Source of the DNA: JBCCGL01 sp039029275
Lineage (GTDB): Bacteria > Pseudomonadota > Gammaproteobacteria > JBCCGL01
DNA length: 64,000 bases
Direction of reading: 5' to 3'
Assembly: GCA_039029275.1 (NCBI GenBank)
Contig: JBCCGL010000004.1
Coordinates: 248,001-312,000 of the forward strand
Numbering within the stretch: position 1 is the stretch's first letter; the number at the start of each line of letters is the position of its first letter. The notes under the pieces are model-generated. The model saw nothing but the letters and a program-made list of their open reading frames with translations, did not search any database and was not told the origin of the DNA. A program made the position numbers and the translations under genes. Shown piece after piece: positions 1-8,120 of the stretch.

Positions 1-882
1 CGCAGGGTTGAACGTTTCGTCAAGCATCTCAATCAACGCGTCTCGCCGCTGCGCCAAGTCGGGTAAAACGATGCCAAGTCGTTGCTGAGGATTTGCAGTC
101 AGGCGCGACCGTGCCCAGTTGGCGGCACTGCGTAACTCGACCGCGGAATCGGGTAGTTCTAACAAACAAGCGTGGTTACTTTTGGGCGCATGGACAGCGT
201 GATTGAGAACGCTTACATCTGCCTCATTGAGCGCCGATTGCCATTCGATTTGCGCCGGGCTGAGCTGATCGAATCCGAGCAGATGGATCTCATCGAGCGA
301 CCGACGCTTTAATATTTCGACAATATTGCTGACTCGGTTTATTAACCAATCCGTGAGATTCGCGGTATCGATCCAACGATGTTGTTGGCATTGCGCGCGA
401 TATGATTTTGCCCAAGTGACAAAAGCAGCCTGTTCTCTCGTCTGGGGTGCAGCGATATCAATTCGCCACTCCAGATGCAAGCTCCAGGCGCGTTGGGCTT
501 CTCGCGCTAGTGCGCGGGTGTCAAGCAGATCGGCCGCGTTCCCCGATTCGGCTACGATGTTCTCCCACACAGCGAGCGCTTGTGCGTCGTGAAGCAGGCG
601 CATTGACTCGCCCGTGGATTCGCGCACAAGGTCAAACATCCAACGCAAGCCAGTTTGCCATGACAGCGCCTCGATCGACTTCCACGCACGCGCACCGTCG
701 CTAACTTGCGAGGCGTCGTATCGTCGCACAATTTCGCGCGACAGACGTTGGTTAACCGTTAGCCAGAGAACCCGAGCGGCATCATCCGAAAACTGCGACA
801 GATCTGTAACTTTGCTGACCCGGAATTGGCGGTTGGCTTCCTGCTTGTTGATGTTCTGTACCTGCGCGCGAGAATGCTGCAA
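1..882 (-). CDS. PD-(D/E)XK nuclease family DNA repair protein, N-terminal part (truncated by window edge)
   Basis: An open frame of 294 codons runs on the minus strand from 882 to the left edge without a stop, so the C-terminal part, including the expected nuclease domain, is outside the window. The visible part resembles the AddB-like 'probable DNA repair protein' family (TIGR03623): near residue 33 is WLTVNQRLSREIVRRYDA, followed by a Trp-rich segment, then LLGFDQLSPAQ and, near residues 270-277, RLGIVLPDL, which are typical of the degenerate helicase N-terminus. The only canonical start after the upstream in-frame TGA (935-937) is TTG at 882, with no clear Shine-Dalgarno sequence. The gene lies downstream of the DUF3135 gene on the same strand, separated by a terminator. 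Family assignment is by eye; role in recombination repair is inferred from the family. Confidence 0.7.
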   Translation of the reverse strand, partial: MQHSRAQVQNINKQEANRQFRVSKVTDLSQFSDDAARVLWLTVNQRLSREIVRRYDASQVSDGARAWKSIEALSWQTGLRWMFDLVRESTGESMRLLHDAQALAVWENIVAESGNAADLLDTRALAREAQRAWSLHLEWRIDIAAPQTREQAAFVTWAKSYRAQCQQHRWIDTANLTDWLINRVSNIVEILKRRSLDEIHLLGFDQLSPAQIEWQSALNEADVSVLNHAVHAPKSNHACLLELPDSAVELRSAANWARSRLTANPQQRLGIVLPDLAQRRDALIEMLDETFNPA

Positions 883-921
883 GTGTAATCGTAAACGTGA
901 AAGCGTGGCGTTTGCGCGGCG

Positions 922-951
922 AAAAAAAACCCGGCGTCAACGACGACCGGG
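922..951 (-). terminator. Rho-independent terminator of the DUF3135 gene
   Basis: Read on the minus strand, a stem CCCGG-TCGTC / GACG-CCGGG (bulged A, loop GTT) is followed directly by eight Ts. It lies between the DUF3135 stop (1057) and the start of the repair gene (882), so it should end the DUF3135 transcript and separate it from the repair gene. Confidence 0.75.
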
Positions 952-960
952 CTCCTGTAG

Positions 961-1006
961 TGACACGAAATAAAAATGTCGTGTCAAATGCGGGCCGGAC
1001 GCCCGC
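961..1006 (-). other. Two further stem-loops in the DUF3135 3' region
   Basis: Positions 961-968 and 979-986 form a perfect 8-bp inverted repeat (TGACACGA / TCGTGTCA, 10-nt loop). Positions 990-995 and 1001-1006 form GCGGGC / GCCCGC with a 5-nt loop. Neither is followed by a good T-run on the minus strand; on the plus strand the second is followed by TTCTTATTATTGTT. They may stabilise the 3' end of the DUF3135 mRNA or be back-up terminators. Confidence 0.5.
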
Positions 1007-1056
1007 TTCTTATTATTGTTAGCTTCCTCTGGTGGTTATTGTTGTTATTTCGGACA

Positions 1057-1443
1057 CTAACGTGACTGAAATTCCAGTACGTCGGCTTTTGTCGCACGCG
1101 CTTTCTGTTGCGACGCTTCCGTTGGAACTGAATTCTCGATATTGCTGAGGGCGTTTAATTCGTCTCGCATGGCATCAAACTTCTCCCACATCATTGACGA
1201 GATTCGCATACACGCACGCAACGGCGTATCGGCGCGGCGGCGTTCCATGTCGATCTGGAACTGCAAGCCTTTCATTCGGCGCTGATGCGCCTCGGGCGCT
1301 GCTGCAATCGTCTCCTCGATCATGGCCAATCGCTGCTGCTCAAACGCCTCCGGATCGTCTTGGTAGAGTTTCATCAGTTTGTCGAAATCGATCTCACGGA
1401 CCGAAGAATCATCTTGATGATCGTGGTCTGTTGGTGCTTGCAT
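1057..1443 (-). CDS. DUF3135 domain-containing protein
   Basis: A 128-residue soluble protein of unknown function. The core (residues 17-100) matches what is known of DUF3135: FDKLMKLYQDDPEAFE, then RRMKGLQFQIDMERRR and a Cys-containing segment ending in MMWEKF. It is highly charged and predicted helical, with no signal peptide or membrane segment. The ATG at 1443 is preceded by a good Shine-Dalgarno sequence (GGAGGT, about 6 nt upstream). It appears to be transcribed alone and ends at the terminator at 922-951. Family recognition is confident; no function is known. Confidence 0.85.
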   Translation of the reverse strand: MQAPTDHDHQDDSSVREIDFDKLMKLYQDDPEAFEQQRLAMIEETIAAAPEAHQRRMKGLQFQIDMERRRADTPLRACMRISSMMWEKFDAMRDELNALSNIENSVPTEASQQKARATKADVLEFQSR

Positions 1444-1714
1444 CTTTTACCTCCAGCGCCCGCTGCACGAGCTAAAATCAATAAATACGACAAATTGTTG
1501 ACGCATCATACGATCAATACCGAAGAAATTGGAAGATTTTTTATATATCGAAGTTGATTCTTGGGATATTCGTCAAATTTATGACTATTTCTGCCATTTC
1601 ATATCTGATCTAAATGAAGGATAAAGAACAACTTAGCGCGCATCGCTCCATATTGAGTCGATCAGGCGTTTGTAGTGGATTGATTGCGAAGAGATTTTTG
1701 CTGGAACAGCGTTT
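1444..1714. other. Intergenic region, no gene seen
   Basis: About 270 bp, AT-rich around 1490-1620, between the stop of the GGDEF gene and the start of the DUF3135 gene, both on the minus strand. It presumably holds the DUF3135 promoter. No convincing ORF, RNA gene or terminator was seen. Confidence 0.4.
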
Positions 1715-2863
1715 CTAGATCGTAAAAACGTTTGAGTCTCGCAGGGTATTTTTGGCGTAAGCAACCTGGTTACGACCGCTGGTTTTTGCTGTGTAAAGCC
1801 ACTCGTCTGCACGTTTAAGTAACATTTCAAAAGAATCGTCTTCGGGCTCGCGCTGCGCGATTCCAATGCTGATAGTGACCTTCAGCAGGTCGCCATTATC
1901 AATTGCATAGCGCGACTCCTCGATCTCCGAGCGGATGCGCTCGGCCACTAACGCAGCTTCCTCGATTCCGGTGCCAGGCAGAACTGCGGCGAATTCTTCG
2001 CCGCCCACGCGGCCAAAAAAGTCGGCGTCGCGAAGGGCGCGACGGCAAATTTTGGAAGCCCCGGCGAGCACCTTATCGCCCACCGGATGCCCGTAATTGT
2101 CATTGATACTCTTGAAGTGATCGAGATCCACCATCAATACGCACAAGCGTCGGTCGTACTTGCGAGTGGACAAGAATTGATGCCGCGCTTCTCGCATAAA
2201 GTCACCGCGATTGCGCGCACCCGTCAAATGATCGTACCTGACCTGCCGGCTCAAACGTCGTTCGATGGCCGAGTACATTCTGAAAAGCCCGTACACAATC
2301 GTCACTGCATACGCGCTGGCGAACAACGTGGACAGCAATCCGGTTAATCGCAAAACCTGATCCGGAATCGAATGGTCAAAGTGGTAGCCCTGCAGATCGA
2401 GCACAAACAGACTGACCAGCGCGATCACAACAAAAGTCACGCTGAGCACCCGCATCCACACTTGCTCGAAAAAGAGGCAAAACAGGAGTAAACACACAAA
2501 CCACGGCAATGCCGGAGACTCACCGCCTCCGTAGGTAAACACCAGATAACACACCAGAGTGAAAAACAGTGCTCCCGAGACAACCGAGAAGACTTCGGTC
2601 CATCCCGTCCACTTGTGCAAAAAAGTGCACAACATGAAGACGAGACACATGATGCCAAACAATAAGGCAGGTTCGAATAACGCGGGATGAGAGAAAAACG
2701 CGAGCGCAGCACCGACAAACCCAATTATCGGCGCGATCATGGTGTTGATGACCAAAAACCGTTTGGGCAGAAGTTCGCTCGGGTTATCGCCGGACCCTGT
2801 CGGCAAAAACCAATCGATAAACGCAATCAGTGTTTGTTGGAGTGTTTCTTTCACGCCATTCAA
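1715..2863 (-). CDS. Membrane-anchored diguanylate cyclase (GGDEF)
   Basis: A 382-residue protein with an N-terminal membrane module (about six hydrophobic segments between residues 36 and 195) and a C-terminal GGDEF domain (about 205-370). The active-site motif is GGEEF at residues 287-291, an accepted functional variant, and the product-inhibition I-site RxxD is present as RDAD at 278-281, exactly five residues upstream. It should make cyclic di-GMP from two GTP at the inner membrane and show feedback inhibition. The sensory part has no named domain I can recognise. The first frame start is TTG at 2863; a GTG at 2854 is an alternative. The gene stands alone. Confidence 0.88.
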   Translation of the reverse strand: MNGVKETLQQTLIAFIDWFLPTGSGDNPSELLPKRFLVINTMIAPIIGFVGAALAFFSHPALFEPALLFGIMCLVFMLCTFLHKWTGWTEVFSVVSGALFFTLVCYLVFTYGGGESPALPWFVCLLLFCLFFEQVWMRVLSVTFVVIALVSLFVLDLQGYHFDHSIPDQVLRLTGLLSTLFASAYAVTIVYGLFRMYSAIERRLSRQVRYDHLTGARNRGDFMREARHQFLSTRKYDRRLCVLMVDLDHFKSINDNYGHPVGDKVLAGASKICRRALRDADFFGRVGGEEFAAVLPGTGIEEAALVAERIRSEIEESRYAIDNGDLLKVTISIGIAQREPEDDSFEMLLKRADEWLYTAKTSGRNQVAYAKNTLRDSNVFTI

Positions 2864-2902
2864 CCAACCATTATCATTGTGTTGTTTTCGTTGTGCGTGT
2901 CG

Positions 2903-3832
2903 CTAGGCGCCAGCGTCCAACAGTGCGGCGACGTGCAATGCCGCGCTGCGACCAAGCGCAGATAAAGCGTAACCGCCTTCCAGCCCCGAAACTATGCGCC
3001 GTTGCGCAAAATTCTGTGCAAGTTCACACACCCGCTCTGTAACCCATTGATAGTCGTCATCTTCAAGATTTAAACCTGCGAGCGGGTCTTCGCGGTGCGC
3101 GTCGAACCCCGCTGAGATAAATATCATTTGCGGCGCAAAATCCTGAATAGCTGGTATCCAATGCGCTTCAATAGCTGCGCGGAATTCTTGACCGCTGGTA
3201 CCTGCCGGCAGAGGCACATTCACGCGCTTATTGGGTTCCGAAGGCAGGTACGACCCGGGATAAAAAGGAAATTGAAAGCTTGAGCAAAACAGGATTCGAT
3301 CGTCATGTGCGACGCAATGCTCGGTGCCATTGCCGTGGTGCACGTCAAAATCGACGATTGCGACCCGATCAAACCCGAGTGTGTTCACTGCATGCAGCGC
3401 TGCAATCGCAACATTGCTAAACAAGCAAAACCCCATCGATCGATCCGGCTCTGCGTGATGCCCCGGTGGGCGAACGTTGCAGAACGCGTTTGCAATCTCA
3501 CCGTTTGCCACAGCGTCAGTCGCCGCGACCAGCGCTCCAGCCGCGCGCAGGGCTGCGGCCAGGCTGTGTTCATTCATCGCCGTGTCCGGATCAATCTGAA
3601 CACGCCCGCGTTGCGGTGCCATCGAAAAGACGTTATCGATATGTGCCTCGGTGTGAGCAAGCACCAATCGGTCGCGCATAACGTCGGGGACGTCGCGCGC
3701 CTGCAGGCGTGGCAAAAGTCCTGAGTCTGTCAGCGCAGACTCAACAGAGCCAACGCGCTGTGGGCACTCCGGGTGTCCCGCGCCCATATCGTGCAAGGCG
3801 AAAACCGAGTCAGTGTAATACGCTGTGCTCAT
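2903..3832 (-). CDS. Histone deacetylase-like amidohydrolase (AcuC/HDAC superfamily)
   Basis: A 309-residue member of the arginase/deacetylase fold HDAC family, of usual length. Visible motifs are the histidine pair in RPPGHHAE (125-126), the zinc-binding segment DFDVHHGNG (161-169, with Asp163 and His165 as expected ligands) and SAGFDAHREDPL, which supplies the third zinc ligand. It should remove acetyl or related acyl groups from a lysine or a small acylated amine such as an acetylpolyamine. The substrate cannot be read from sequence. Its ATG overlaps the stop of the upstream thiopurine methyltransferase gene (ATGA), implying translational coupling, although no functional link is known. Confidence 0.88.
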   Translation of the reverse strand: MSTAYYTDSVFALHDMGAGHPECPQRVGSVESALTDSGLLPRLQARDVPDVMRDRLVLAHTEAHIDNVFSMAPQRGRVQIDPDTAMNEHSLAAALRAAGALVAATDAVANGEIANAFCNVRPPGHHAEPDRSMGFCLFSNVAIAALHAVNTLGFDRVAIVDFDVHHGNGTEHCVAHDDRILFCSSFQFPFYPGSYLPSEPNKRVNVPLPAGTSGQEFRAAIEAHWIPAIQDFAPQMIFISAGFDAHREDPLAGLNLEDDDYQWVTERVCELAQNFAQRRIVSGLEGGYALSALGRSAALHVAALLDAGA

Positions 3833-4512
3833 GCTGATGAGGGCAGTTTTGTCAGAACAAACACCTGCTCGGTTAAAGTATCGAGACCACGCTCGCTTAA
3901 ATTTCCGACGATATCGGGCCCCTCAGATTGCGCGACGCGTTGCACAGAAAATTCAGATTCGAACAAAGCGTACACTTCGTCTTCGCTGACCGAAAACGGC
4001 GGGCCTTGCATTCGACTCTCGTCGTAGATCATTGTGATGAGCAATACTTTGCAGGATTCAGGCAACAAGTGTGCGAGCTGCTTTGCATAGCGTTTGCGTA
4101 AGACTGCCGGCAGAGCGATGAGTGATGCGCGGTCAAATACGCCGCCGACGCCCTTGAGATCCATCGGTTCCAGCGCAAAGTAGTCACCGCACAGCAACTC
4201 AATGCCACCCGCAGCGAAGCGCGTATAGCGGTCAGTGCTGGATTTCTCAGGCTCAAGTGCGTGCTCGGCAAAAAAATCGGTGACCGCAATTTCACTTAAC
4301 TCGTTCCCGATCACACGGTGATGCTGCGCCAGCCACAGCATGTCGAGGCTCTTGCCACACAATGGCACAAAAACTTTGGCGTCATCGGCAACCTGCAGCT
4401 CAGGCCAGTATTTTTGCAGTCGAGAATTGACCTTTTCCTGATGAAAACCAAGTTGGTCGGTCTCCCACTTCGTATGCCAAAACGCATCGTCGATTACTTT
4501 TTCTTTGTTCAT
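3829..4512 (-). CDS. tpm: Thiopurine S-methyltransferase
   Basis: A 227-residue class I SAM-dependent methyltransferase. The N-terminus (WHTKWETDQLGFHQEKVN) and the segment VPLCGKSLDMLWLAQ are diagnostic of bacterial TPMT, which methylates thiopurines and, in bacteria, has been linked to selenium and tellurium methylation. Length agrees with the family. It overlaps the downstream deacetylase gene by four bases on the same strand. The cytosolic location and SAM dependence follow from the family; the natural substrate in this organism is unknown. Confidence 0.88.
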   Translation of the reverse strand: MNKEKVIDDAFWHTKWETDQLGFHQEKVNSRLQKYWPELQVADDAKVFVPLCGKSLDMLWLAQHHRVIGNELSEIAVTDFFAEHALEPEKSSTDRYTRFAAGGIELLCGDYFALEPMDLKGVGGVFDRASLIALPAVLRKRYAKQLAHLLPESCKVLLITMIYDESRMQGPPFSVSEDEVYALFESEFSVQRVAQSEGPDIVGNLSERGLDTLTEQVFVLTKLPSSA

Positions 4513-4704
4513 CTCGCAGACTGTTCAAAATTTCTTACGAGGCAGCGTGTGCCGTGCTTAGAGTCAGTTATAAGGCGCAGTTTACACGGAGTAAATGCGC
4601 ATTTTGAGGCAATATTTAACCACTCATAAATCACACACAGTGGCATGGATGCCGCACGCCATGCAGCGCATTCAGCCAAAGCCGGGGCAGATGCTCAAAA
4701 ACCG

Positions 4705-5745
4705 TCATGGGCAAGGATTAGGTTGTGAGAGATGCACCGACTCGATGGCTTCGAGCACGTCGTTCGCGAGTGAAATATTCGCGCTGGCAATGTTCATTTC
4801 CAACTGTTTGAGGGTTGTCGCGCCGATGATATTCGCCGTTACAAAACGACGCGAGTTCACATAGGCCAAGGCCATTTGCGCGGGGTCAAGCCCTGCGTTG
4901 CGCGCGATTTCGACGTATTGCTGGGTCACCTTCTTTGCGAGATCTGTAATGTAACGCGGGAAGTAATCACTCCACCGCGTCAGGCGTGCGCCTTCGGGTT
5001 GCTGGCCGTCCAGATACTTGCCGCTAAGCGCGCCAAACCCAAGTGGAGAATAAGCCATAAGCCCGACGTCATCGCGGTGCGCAAACTCCGCCAGTCCGAC
5101 CTCAAAACTGCGATTGAGAAGGTTGTAGGGATTCTGAATCGATACGATCCGAGCGTACCCGTGAGTCTCGGCAAGGCGCAGGTATTGCGCCACACCCCAC
5201 GGCGTTTCATTGGATACTCCGATGTGTCGGATTTTGCCGGCGCGCACCAACTCTGTCAGTGTGGACAGCGTGGATTCGATAGTCTCGGCATGCTCTTCGC
5301 CGTTGTGTTCGTAACCCAGCTTGCCAAAGTAATTGGTACTGCGCGCGGGCCAATGCACTTGATACAAATCAACATAGTCGGTTTGCAGGCGGTGCAGGCT
5401 TGCGTCTATCGCTTGATGGATGTGATCGGCGATCAACTTAGGCCCACCGCGCAAATGCGTCATATTCGGGTTAGGGCCAGCAACCTTGGTCGCGACAATC
5501 AGCTTGTCTCGATCCGCCCGCTTGCCCAACCAGGTGCCTATGTATTGTTCGGTCAGACCCTGAGTCTCGGCGCGCACCGGAATCGCATACATTTCGGCTG
5601 TATCAATAAAGTTGACCCCGTTTTCGACGGCGTGATCGAGTTGCTGGTGCGCCTGCGCTTGCGTGTTTTGTTCACCAAAAGTCATTGTGCCCAGGCAGAT
5701 AACACTGACCTGCACATCGGAATCGCCAAGCTGTCTGTAATGCAT
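4705..5745 (-). CDS. tas: NADP(H)-dependent aldo/keto reductase, Tas type
   Basis: A 346-residue aldo/keto reductase that closely resembles E. coli Tas along its whole length (GTMTFGEQNTQAQAH, DLYQVHWPARSTNYFGKLGY, IQNPYNLLNRSFEVGLAE). The catalytic tetrad is visible: Asp48, Tyr53, Lys87 and His131. It should reduce aldehydes or ketones with NADPH in the cytosol; the physiological substrate of Tas is not settled. The gene is divergent from the cyclopropane synthase gene across 5746-5944. Confidence 0.9.
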   Translation of the reverse strand: MHYRQLGDSDVQVSVICLGTMTFGEQNTQAQAHQQLDHAVENGVNFIDTAEMYAIPVRAETQGLTEQYIGTWLGKRADRDKLIVATKVAGPNPNMTHLRGGPKLIADHIHQAIDASLHRLQTDYVDLYQVHWPARSTNYFGKLGYEHNGEEHAETIESTLSTLTELVRAGKIRHIGVSNETPWGVAQYLRLAETHGYARIVSIQNPYNLLNRSFEVGLAEFAHRDDVGLMAYSPLGFGALSGKYLDGQQPEGARLTRWSDYFPRYITDLAKKVTQQYVEIARNAGLDPAQMALAYVNSRRFVTANIIGATTLKQLEMNIASANISLANDVLEAIESVHLSQPNPCP

Positions 5746-5944
5746 ATTGGTAAATAGCCTTTTAAATCAGAAAGATACGAAAATATTTAACTCACACGCA
5801 AGAACGGGTAATCTTGCGACTAAGGTTTAGTCGCCGAGTAGGCTCATGACCTTGCCCATGGCGATTTTGGTAGAAATCCGTGAGCCCGCAGTCTAACAAA
5901 CTGCGGGTGACGACAATATGAACAAAATGAGGAGGTCACCGTCG

Positions 5945-7201
5945 ATGCCCTTCTACCTGAAACTGCTTGAACAAAAACTATTAAAAGGAACCCTGATTGT
6001 CTCTCGCCCAAACGGCGAACAGAGGCAATTCGGAGATGGAAAAGGCCCCAGCGCGCACTGGCGAATCATTGATGAGTCGGCCATAAATCGCGTGGCGCGA
6101 GACCCGGAGTTCCAGATGGGTGAAACCTACATGGACGAAGCATGGGAACTGGTCGACTGCTCACTGTACGATCTACTCTGCGTGTTGCGAATCAATTTTA
6201 ATGAGGCGGCGCCGAGTCGCTGGATTCAACCTCTGCTGCGCATTACGCAACAGTTCAACCGAATCGCGAACAGCTACCGCAACGTTGCGCACCACTATGA
6301 TTTGGACGAGGCGTTCTTTCGCCTGTTTCTCGATGACGAGATGCACTACTCCTGCGCATACTATTCAAACAGGCATTACGATATTCATCAGGCACAGCAA
6401 GCTAAATGCGATCACATCGCCAAAAAGCTTCTGCTCAAACCTGGAATGCAGGTGCTCGATATCGGCTGCGGATGGGGAAGCCTGGCAATTTATCTGGCCG
6501 AACGCCACGGCGTTCGCGTTACCGGAATCACTGTGTCAAAGGCACAGCTGGCCGTCGCGCAACGCCGCGCGCAAGAACGCAAATTGGACAAGCTGGTCGA
6601 TTTTCGTTTGTCCGATTACCGCGAGCACCAGGGCGAGTATGACCGCATTGTCAGCGTCGGCATGTTTGAGCATGTGGGCACGCCTTTTTACGACACCTAT
6701 TACCAGCGTGTCGCCGAATTATTGCGCGAAGACGGGGTCGCGATGATTCACACCATCGGACGCACCACCCCACCAGGTCTGACCAACGCATGGATCAGTA
6801 AATACATTTTTCCCGGCGGCAGCATCCCGGCGTTTTCAGAGATTTCTGCCAGCATCGAAAAAGCCGACATCACAATGACCGACAACGAGGTCTGGCGCAT
6901 TCACTATGCCGACACCCTGCGCGACTGGAACAGACGTTTCCAGATTCATCGCGAATCCGTAAGAGCCGATAAAGACGAGCGCTTTTGCCGCATGTGGGAG
7001 TTTTATCTGGCGTGCTGCGAAATGTCGTTTCGCTACGCGGATTTAGTCGTATTCCAGACCCAGTTGGCGCACAAACATGGCGTGGTACCCATCACGCGTG
7101 ACTACCTGCACCCGAACCCCTTACTCGAGACCACGCCTCGACCGCAGACGCAGGTGATGGAACCGCAATCCGAAAAGAAAAAAGAGTCGATTGCGTCTTA
7201 A
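5945..7201 (+). CDS. cfa: Cyclopropane-fatty-acyl-phospholipid synthase family
   Basis: A SAM-dependent methyltransferase of about 418 residues that transfers a methylene group onto unsaturated phospholipid acyl chains at the inner membrane. The SAM motif VLDIGCGWGS (about residues 172-181), the segment YSCAYYSN and the bicarbonate/active-site region with VGMFEHVG match the CFA family, and the length is normal. I prefer ATG 5945 because a near-perfect Shine-Dalgarno GAGGAGGT lies 8 nt upstream; an in-frame ATG at 5918 would add nine residues but has no such site. The gene ends 7 bp from the convergent prkB gene. Confidence 0.9.
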   Translation: MPFYLKLLEQKLLKGTLIVSRPNGEQRQFGDGKGPSAHWRIIDESAINRVARDPEFQMGETYMDEAWELVDCSLYDLLCVLRINFNEAAPSRWIQPLLRITQQFNRIANSYRNVAHHYDLDEAFFRLFLDDEMHYSCAYYSNRHYDIHQAQQAKCDHIAKKLLLKPGMQVLDIGCGWGSLAIYLAERHGVRVTGITVSKAQLAVAQRRAQERKLDKLVDFRLSDYREHQGEYDRIVSVGMFEHVGTPFYDTYYQRVAELLREDGVAMIHTIGRTTPPGLTNAWISKYIFPGGSIPAFSEISASIEKADITMTDNEVWRIHYADTLRDWNRRFQIHRESVRADKDERFCRMWEFYLACCEMSFRYADLVVFQTQLAHKHGVVPITRDYLHPNPLLETTPRPQTQVMEPQSEKKKESIAS

Positions 7202-7208
7202 GCCTGAT

Positions 7209-8078
7209 CTAGCGATTGAGCATGAGGTTGTGAATTATCGGCATTAAAATAACCTCCATCGCCAAACCCATTATTCCTCCCGGCACGACAATTGTGTTGC
7301 GGCGTGACATGAACGAATCCTTTAACATGCTCAACAGGTAGGGAAAATCGATCCGGAATTTCGCCGGATCACTAAACCGTATAACCACAAAACTTTCGTT
7401 AAGCGTGGGGATATCGCGCGCGATAAACGGGTTCGATGTGTCCACCGTCGAGACACGCTGGAAGTTGATATCGGTGCGTGAGAATTGCGGCACGATGTGA
7501 TTGATGTAGTCAGGCATGCGCCGCAATATCGTTTCGATAGTTTCTTCGCGCGTGTAACCACGCTCGGTATTGTCGCGATGAATTTTCTGAATCCACTCGA
7601 TATTGACAATCGGCACGACACCCAATCCCAGGTCGACGTGCTTCGCGATGTCATGATCGTCATCGACGTATAAGCCGTGGAGCCCCTCGTAAAACATGAG
7701 ATCGGTATTTTTTGGAATCGGCTCCCATTGCGTGAATTCGCCGACCCGTGCCGCTTCTTCAGGCGTGAGCGCATCATCGGCGTGAATGTATCGGCGTAAG
7801 TAACCACTCCCGTCGCGACCATAATCGGCAAAAAGTGCCTGTAGTTTGTCAAAGCAGTTTCCGCCCGGTCCAAAGTGACTCAGCACTCGACCCTCCGCCT
7901 CGGCTGCCGCGAGCTGTGCCGGCATTTCTGCGCGCGTGTAGCGATGAAAAGCGTCGCCCTCGACGTACACCGGATTGACGTCTTCACGCAGAAAAATAGA
8001 TTCCAGGGCCCTTTTGACTGTCGATGTTCCGGACCCTGACGATCCGGTTACTGCGACAACTGGGTGTTTTCTCGACAT
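7209..8078 (-). CDS. prkB: Phosphoribulokinase, E. coli PrkB type
   Basis: A 289-residue P-loop kinase, the same length as E. coli PrkB. The Walker A motif GSSGSGTST is at residues 12-20, followed by YVEGDAFHRY and YEGLHGLYV. The annotated reaction is ATP-dependent phosphorylation of ribulose 5-phosphate. No RuBisCO or other Calvin-cycle gene is in the window, and PrkB-type proteins are widespread in non-autotrophs, so this is not evidence for CO2 fixation. It is convergent with the cfa gene and followed upstream by the SLC13 transporter gene on the same strand. Confidence 0.9.
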   Translation of the reverse strand: MSRKHPVVAVTGSSGSGTSTVKRALESIFLREDVNPVYVEGDAFHRYTRAEMPAQLAAAEAEGRVLSHFGPGGNCFDKLQALFADYGRDGSGYLRRYIHADDALTPEEAARVGEFTQWEPIPKNTDLMFYEGLHGLYVDDDHDIAKHVDLGLGVVPIVNIEWIQKIHRDNTERGYTREETIETILRRMPDYINHIVPQFSRTDINFQRVSTVDTSNPFIARDIPTLNESFVVIRFSDPAKFRIDFPYLLSMLKDSFMSRRNTIVVPGGIMGLAMEVILMPIIHNLMLNR

Positions 8079-8120
8079 GGCGAACTCAGTTTGACTCGCG
8101 CGACTTCACTCGCGCATACC

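Noticed and set aside
5883..5907. CCCGCAG/CTGCGGG hairpin upstream of cfa as a terminator
   Set aside because: No T-run follows on either strand, and no gene ends next to it; both flanking genes start here. It could be an operator but there is no further support.
7209..8078. Phosphoribulokinase as evidence for the Calvin cycle
   Set aside because: The protein is of the E. coli PrkB type and no RuBisCO or other cycle gene is in the window.
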